A DNA stretch of 55,732 nt from Flavobacteriaceae bacterium (GTDB taxonomy: Bacteria; Bacteroidota; Bacteroidia; Flavobacteriales; Flavobacteriaceae). Location of the stretch: the NCBI GenBank assembly GCA_947463515.1, contig CANHRI010000011.1, positions 1 through 55,732 of the forward strand, in the 5' to 3' direction. A program made the translations under genes and the position numbers. Positions 51,407-55,732 of the stretch are shown piece by piece (the first letter of the stretch is position 1; the number at the start of each line of letters is the position of its first letter). The notes beneath the pieces are model-generated. The model was not told where the DNA came from. It saw nothing but the letters and a program-made list of their open reading frames with translations, and searched no databases.

Positions 51407-51766
51407 ATGAAAACGAATTTTTTTAAATTGTCCCTAATCGGATTGTTGTTTTTGGGACTGATAGGGTTACAATATGCCTGTGAATCGTCTACGTTTGAAG
51501 AGGCTTCGGGTATCGTTACTAATCCTTCCTACAACAAAAATGTCAAGCCTATTATGACGAATAATTGTACAGGTTGCCACAATGGAGTGGATGAGTTTTC
51601 GTTGTTGACGTATGAAGACGTAAAAGACAATACGCAAAATGGTAATTTATTGTGCCGAATTAAAGGAACAGCTTGTGGCGAAATTATGCCTCCTACCGGA
51701 AAAATGAATACCACACGGATTGCAATTATCGAAAACTGGGCGGCCAACAACTACCCATTGGACTAA
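51407..51766 (+). CDS. c-type cytochrome lipoprotein
   Basis: A 119-residue lipoprotein (lipobox YAC) with one haem-attachment motif, CTGCH, in TNNCTGCHNGV, and a possible Met ligand in MPPTGKM. The sequence style, with KNVKPIMTNNCTGCH, is like that of planctomycete-type cytochrome domains. Two more cysteines (LLCRIKGTACGE) may form a disulfide. It should be an extracytoplasmic electron carrier. It is followed at 5 bp by YceI. Confidence 0.88.
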   Translation: MKTNFFKLSLIGLLFLGLIGLQYACESSTFEEASGIVTNPSYNKNVKPIMTNNCTGCHNGVDEFSLLTYEDVKDNTQNGNLLCRIKGTACGEIMPPTGKMNTTRIAIIENWAANNYPLD

Positions 51767-51771
51767 TATAA

Positions 51772-52311
51772 ATGGCTATGAAAAAGAATTTACTGTGTTT
51801 GCTACTCCTGCTCAGTGGAATGCTACACGCCCAAAAAATGATCACCCGAACGGGAGTTGTTAAGTTTGATGCCACTGTTCCGGGAGCTACCGATCAAGTG
51901 GCCGCCACCAACAATGCCGTTTCGGCGCTCTTGGATAAAAATAGTGGCGACTTAGCCATCCAAGTGATGATTAAGTCTTTTCGTTTTAAAATTCCGTTGA
52001 TGGAAGAACATTTTAACGAGAACTATATGGACAGTGATAAGTTGCCCAAAGCCACTTTTAAAGGAAAAATCGTTGGTTTTCAACCTCAAAACGGAACCTA
52101 TGACGTAGAAGGCGATTTGACAATTCATGGGGTGACGCAGAAAGTAAAAACCAAGATGACACTAAAAGTAGAAGGAGCAAAAATTCATTTGGACGGTACG
52201 TTCACGGTAAAGCTTAAGGATTACGATTTAACAGTTCCCGCCCTGGCTAAGAAAACCTTGTCGGAAACGGCTAAGCTCACCGTGGATTTGACGCTGGAAA
52301 ATAAAGCATAA
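51772..52311 (+). CDS. YceI family lipocalin-like protein
   Basis: The 179-residue product has a signal peptide (LLSGMLHA-Q) and a YceI domain (TGVVKFDATVP, MEEHFNENYMDSDKLPKATFKGKI in pieces, DLTIHGVTQKVKTKMTL, FTVKLKDYDLTVP). YceI proteins bind polyprenoid or quinone-like lipids in a beta-barrel. Here it closes the operon of DOMON, OB-fold, DUF5777 and cytochrome genes. A quinone-carrier role in the envelope chain is inference. ATG codons at 51772 and 51778 are both usable. Confidence 0.92.
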   Translation: MAMKKNLLCLLLLLSGMLHAQKMITRTGVVKFDATVPGATDQVAATNNAVSALLDKNSGDLAIQVMIKSFRFKIPLMEEHFNENYMDSDKLPKATFKGKIVGFQPQNGTYDVEGDLTIHGVTQKVKTKMTLKVEGAKIHLDGTFTVKLKDYDLTVPALAKKTLSETAKLTVDLTLENKA

Positions 52312-52331
52312 AGAAACTTCACTACAATAGT

Positions 52332-52358
52332 AAGACGAACTTCGGTTCGTCTTTTTTT
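52332..52358 (+). terminator. Rho-independent terminator with C(UUCG)G loop
   Basis: Stem AAGACGAAC (52332-52340) / GTTCGTCTT (52345-52353) closed by the very stable UUCG tetraloop and followed by a T tract. Confidence 0.93.
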
Positions 52359-52448
52359 TGACCTATACGTAATAACCAAATTAATTTTTTTTGTCATAGC
52401 GCAATCGATTTCGATTCCCTAAATTTACAATCCTAAAATGACAGCACT

Positions 52449-52937
52449 ATGCAAAAATCCTATACCCTTTCTGTGCACACTGGGGCAACTTTTGACCTCG
52501 ATGAAAGTTCGTTGCAACACCTCGATGCCGTGGCCACGGGAACTCATTCGTTTCATATTTTAAAAGACAATCGATCCTATACTGCTGAAATTGTAGCTGC
52601 CGATTTTGTCGCTAAAAAATATACGATCAATGTCAATAACAATATCTATGAAGTATCCATTGCCGATGGATTAGATCAATTGATCAGTCGTATGGGTATT
52701 GAACGCGGACGCCATAAAGTGGTTAATGCCATCAAAGCCCCAATGCCAGGTTTGATTTTGGAAATCAATGTGGAGGTTGGTGATGAAGTTCAAGAAAACG
52801 ATCCACTTTTGATTTTGGAAGCCATGAAAATGGAAAATAGTTTTCTATCACCACGGGAGGGTAAAATTAAATCCATTGCTGTGGTGAAAGGACAAGCGGT
52901 AGATAAAGGCCAACTTTTAATTGAATTTGAGTCATGA
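52449..52937 (+). CDS. Biotin carboxyl carrier protein of acyl-CoA carboxylase
   Basis: The 162-residue carrier brings carboxybiotin from the carboxylase to the transferase. The biotinyl domain (about 90-162) carries the acceptor Lys127 in LILEAMKMEN, with the usual second hairpin (GQAVDKGQLLIEFES). An N-terminal part (about 1-85) has a shorter beta-rich region, like the inter-domain of propionyl-CoA-type carriers rather than the Pro/Ala-rich linker of acetyl-CoA carrier AccB. It overlaps the biotin carboxylase gene by 4 bp (ATGA). Confidence 0.93.
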   Translation: MQKSYTLSVHTGATFDLDESSLQHLDAVATGTHSFHILKDNRSYTAEIVAADFVAKKYTINVNNNIYEVSIADGLDQLISRMGIERGRHKVVNAIKAPMPGLILEINVEVGDEVQENDPLLILEAMKMENSFLSPREGKIKSIAVVKGQAVDKGQLLIEFES

Positions 52938-54385
52938 AAAAAATAACTAAATTATTAGTGGCTAATCGCGGCGAAATAGCCATCCGTGTCATGAAAACCG
53001 CGAAGAAAATGGGCATCAAAACGGTAGCGGTGTTCTCTGAAGCCGATCGCAATGCCCTCCATGTAAAGTTTGCTGACGAAGCGGTATGTATCGGACCCGC
53101 ACCTTCAGCACAATCCTACTTGAAAGGCGATAAAATTATAGAAGTAGCGCAGTCATTGGGCGTAGATGCCATCCATCCAGGCTATGGTTTTTTAAGTGAA
53201 AATGCATCGTTTTCGGCATTATGTGAGGAAAACGGGATTATTTTCATCGGACCCCAACCGAAAGCTATCGAAATGATGGGAAGCAAATTGGCCGCCAAAG
53301 AAGCTGTAATGCACTATGACATTCCGATGGTACCCGGCGTAGACCATGCCATTGTTGATGTAGAAGAAGCGAAAAAAACAGCTAAAGAGGTAGGCTTTCC
53401 CATATTAATCAAAGCCTCTGCCGGTGGTGGAGGTAAAGGAATGCGTATCGTTGAACGCGAGGAAGATTTTGAGTCCCAAATGGAACGTGCCATTAGTGAG
53501 GCGACTTCGGCTTTTGGCGATGGTTCGGTGTTTATTGAAAAATATGTGTCCAAACCGCGTCATATCGAAATCCAAGTAATGGCCGATAGCCATGGCAATG
53601 TGGTGTATGTGTTTGAACGGGAATGTTCGGTGCAACGCCGCCATCAAAAAGTAGTTGAGGAGGCTCCTTCGGCGGTACTTACACCCGAAAAACGCAAAGA
53701 AATGGGGGAGGCAGCTGTAAAAGTAGCCCAGGCCTGTGACTACCTGGGAGCGGGAACCGTAGAGTTTTTACTTGATGAAAACCTGAATTTTTATTTCTTG
53801 GAAATGAATACCCGTTTGCAAGTGGAGCATCCTGTAACCGAGATGATTTCGGGATTGGATTTGGTTGAATGGCAAATTCGCGTTGCCCGTGGAGAAGCCT
53901 TACCGATGAAACAGGAAGACTTGCAAATTCAAGGCCATGCGATGGAATTACGCGTCTATGCCGAAGATCCGATGAATGATTTCCTGCCCAATGTGGGGAA
54001 TCTTGAGGTATACCGCTTGCCCGAAGGCGAAGGAATTCGTGTAGATAATGGTATTGCCGAAGGAATGGATGTGCCGATTTATTATGACCCAATGTTGTCG
54101 AAGTTGGTGACGTATGGGAAAACGCGTGAGGAAGCAATTGAAAAAATGATTGAAGCGATTGACCAGTATATTGTAAAAGGAGTAGCGACAACTTTGCCCT
54201 TTGGGAAATTCGTGATGCAACATGAAGCGTTTCGTTCGGGGGAATTTGATACAGGTTTTGTGAAAAAATATTACGATGCTGAAAAGTTAAAAGTTCAAAT
54301 GGATACCGAGGCAGAAATTGCAGCTTACCTCGCTTTACAACAATATAGTAACGATAAAAAAATCTTGCGCGTGCCCAACGCCTAG
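52934..54385 (+). CDS. Biotin carboxylase subunit of acyl-CoA carboxylase
   Basis: The 483-residue enzyme uses ATP and bicarbonate to carboxylate biotin. It shows ATP-grasp features: KASAGGGGKGMRIVE (glycine loop), EKYVSKPRHIEIQVMADS, ECSVQRRHQKVVEEAPS, and the EMNTRLQVEHPVTEMISG catalytic segment. It is 30-40 residues longer than E. coli AccC (449), with an extra C-terminal stretch. It lies between its carrier and the carboxyltransferase. Confidence 0.95.
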   Translation: MKKITKLLVANRGEIAIRVMKTAKKMGIKTVAVFSEADRNALHVKFADEAVCIGPAPSAQSYLKGDKIIEVAQSLGVDAIHPGYGFLSENASFSALCEENGIIFIGPQPKAIEMMGSKLAAKEAVMHYDIPMVPGVDHAIVDVEEAKKTAKEVGFPILIKASAGGGGKGMRIVEREEDFESQMERAISEATSAFGDGSVFIEKYVSKPRHIEIQVMADSHGNVVYVFERECSVQRRHQKVVEEAPSAVLTPEKRKEMGEAAVKVAQACDYLGAGTVEFLLDENLNFYFLEMNTRLQVEHPVTEMISGLDLVEWQIRVARGEALPMKQEDLQIQGHAMELRVYAEDPMNDFLPNVGNLEVYRLPEGEGIRVDNGIAEGMDVPIYYDPMLSKLVTYGKTREEAIEKMIEAIDQYIVKGVATTLPFGKFVMQHEAFRSGEFDTGFVKKYYDAEKLKVQMDTEAEIAAYLALQQYSNDKKILRVPNA

Positions 54386-54394
54386 TTAGAAATC

Positions 54395-55732
54395 ATGGAA
54401 GATAAAAATAAAGTTTTGATGGAGAAAATCGCCTTAGCCCAATTGGGAGGAGGCGCCAATCGTATTGCGAAGCAGCATGAGAAAAAGCGTTTAACGGCTC
54501 GAGAACGTATTCTTTATTTGTTGGATGAGGGTTCGTTTGAAGAAATCGGAATGCTAGTCACGCACCGAACGACCGAGTTTGGTATGGACAAAGAAATCTA
54601 TTACGGTGATGGAGTAGTAACCGGTTACGGAACCATTCACGGTCGTTTAGTCTATGTATTTGCACAAGATTTTACCGTTTTCGGCGGATCACTCTCTGAA
54701 ACCCATGCGGAAAAAATTTGTAAGGTGATGGATTTGGCCCTGCGTAATGGCGCGCCGATGATTGGTTTAAACGATTCGGGTGGCGCTCGTATTCAAGAAG
54801 GTGTTCGCTCGTTGGGAGGGTATGCCGATATTTTTCACCGCAATGTGCAGGCGAGCGGGGTGATTCCTCAGATTTCAGCGATTATGGGACCTTGTGCAGG
54901 CGGTGCCGTGTATTCCCCCGCGATTACCGATTTTACCATCATGGTGGAAAACAACAGCTATATGTTTGTCACGGGCCCCAATGTGGTAAAAACAGTAACC
55001 AATGAAGAAGTAACGTCCGAAGAATTAGGGGGTGCAAGTACCCATTCGACCAAATCAGGCGTGGCCCATTTAACCTCACCCAATGGGGTGGAATGTTTGG
55101 AAGATGTTAAACGACTTTTGAGTTATATTCCTCAGAATAATAAAGAGAAAACACCTCAGTTGCCCTATGCATTGGGCGAGGAGTTGCGCGAAAAATTGGA
55201 CACCCTAGTTCCTGAAAATGCCAACAAACCCTATGATATGCATGAGGTAATCGATGGACTTGTCGATGAGGATTCCTTTTTTGAAATTCATAAAGATTAT
55301 GCCGAAAATATTGTCGTTGGATTTGCTCGTTTGGCGGGACGAAGTATCGGTATAGTGGCCAATAATCCGATGTATTTGGCCGGTTGTTTGGATGTGAAGA
55401 GTTCGATTAAAGCAGCCCGTTTTACCCGTTTTTGCGATTGTTTCAACATCCCGTTGTTGGTGTTGGTTGATGTCCCTGGATTCTTACCCGGGACGGACCA
55501 GGAATGGAATGGGATTATTGTTCATGGGGCTAAATTATTGTATGCTTTGAGTGAGGCGACGGTTCCCAAAGTGACTGTCATTACCCGAAAAGCCTACGGA
55601 GGAGCTTATGATGTAATGAACTCGAAACACATTGGTGCCGATATGAATTTTGCATGGCCTGGGGCTGAGATTGCCGTGATGGGTGCCAAAGGAGCGTCGG
55701 AAATTATTTTTAAGAAAGAAATCAATGAAGCC
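54395..55732 (+). CDS. Acyl-CoA carboxylase carboxyltransferase, beta subunit (partial)
   Basis: The gene starts at 54395 ([20 protein letters not shown]) and is open to the end of the window, so the last part is missing; 446 codons are present of about 510 expected. Carboxyltransferase motifs: [43 protein letters not shown] and [14 protein letters not shown]. The last includes the propionyl-CoA carboxylase-type sequence, so methylmalonyl-CoA is the likely product. Together the three genes form a complete biotin-dependent carboxylase, with the terminal gene cut off. Confidence 0.94.
   Translation, partial: MEDKNKVLMEKIALAQLGGGANRIAKQHEKKRLTARERILYLLDEGSFEEIGMLVTHRTTEFGMDKEIYYGDGVVTGYGTIHGRLVYVFAQDFTVFGGSLSETHAEKICKVMDLALRNGAPMIGLNDSGGARIQEGVRSLGGYADIFHRNVQASGVIPQISAIMGPCAGGAVYSPAITDFTIMVENNSYMFVTGPNVVKTVTNEEVTSEELGGASTHSTKSGVAHLTSPNGVECLEDVKRLLSYIPQNNKEKTPQLPYALGEELREKLDTLVPENANKPYDMHEVIDGLVDEDSFFEIHKDYAENIVVGFARLAGRSIGIVANNPMYLAGCLDVKSSIKAARFTRFCDCFNIPLLVLVDVPGFLPGTDQEWNGIIVHGAKLLYALSEATVPKVTVITRKAYGGAYDVMNSKHIGADMNFAWPGAEIAVMGAKGASEIIFKKEINEA

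Overview
The window is a stretch of chromosome from a member of the Bacteroidota, almost certainly a flavobacterium (Flavobacteriia). Several independent signs agree. Many genes are preceded by the Bacteroidota -7 promoter element TAnnTTTG and lack a clear Shine-Dalgarno sequence. Secreted proteins end in type IX secretion (T9SS) sorting domains. There is a TonB-dependent receptor with a DUF4249 partner, a PUR/DUF3276 protein, a long NusB, DUF4295 next to rpmB and rpmG, a SecA without the usual zinc-binding tail, and a cyclophilin-FKBP fusion. I saw no rRNA, tRNA, CRISPR array, prophage or insertion sequence. Most of the window is ordinary core genome; the accessory parts are small.

Layout. 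0.1-2.9 kb: a minus-strand operon of thioredoxin-like protein, ApbE flavin transferase, a DUF4266 lipoprotein and DUF3570. 2.9-7.0 kb: thiamine pyrophosphokinase, a heptanucleotide repeat array, then a DUF4249 lipoprotein and TonB receptor. 7.1-16.8 kb: a secreted protein, isocitrate dehydrogenase, rplS, trmD, the PPIase fusion, a small haem lipoprotein, a PUR protein, an ABC exporter, leucine dehydrogenase, nusB and yajC. 16.8-19.9 kb: a repeat-dense accessory island holding a HicB-like gene with an overlapping small gene, and a lipoprotein esterase in a cassette-like unit with inverted-repeat ends. 19.9-30.3 kb: pepT, secA, DUF2795, cobalamin adenosyltransferase, an M16 peptidase, a LolD-like ABC protein and a methyltransferase. 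30.3-35.8 kb: a second heptamer array, ABC-F, a glycosyltransferase, an E2 acyltransferase and two small secreted proteins of unknown role.

36.4-43.4 kb: exonuclease, FAH-family hydrolase, an orphan HPt protein, cinA, rpmB-rpmG-DUF4295, ftsY, a serine hydrolase, a lipoprotein and DUF721. 43.5-49.2 kb: ndk, a three-repeat T9SS protein, bshC and a divergent cobalamin-type radical SAM gene. 49.3-52.3 kb: an envelope operon of a DOMON/T9SS protein, an OB-fold protein, a DUF5777 barrel, a c-type cytochrome and YceI. 52.4 kb to the end: a biotin-dependent acyl-CoA carboxylase operon whose last gene runs off the window.

How they work together. The biotin carboxylase operon, the PduO-type cobalamin adenosyltransferase, leucine dehydrogenase and the 2-oxoacid dehydrogenase E2 fit branched-chain amino acid breakdown through propionyl-CoA and methylmalonyl-CoA. 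SecA, YajC, FtsY and the LolD-like protein serve protein and lipoprotein export. The two least described systems are the ApbE/DUF4266/DUF3570/thioredoxin cluster and the DOMON/OB-fold/DUF5777/cytochrome/YceI operon. Both look like uncharacterised redox systems of the cell envelope. Start positions were moved to the best supported codon where an upstream in-frame start was implausible.
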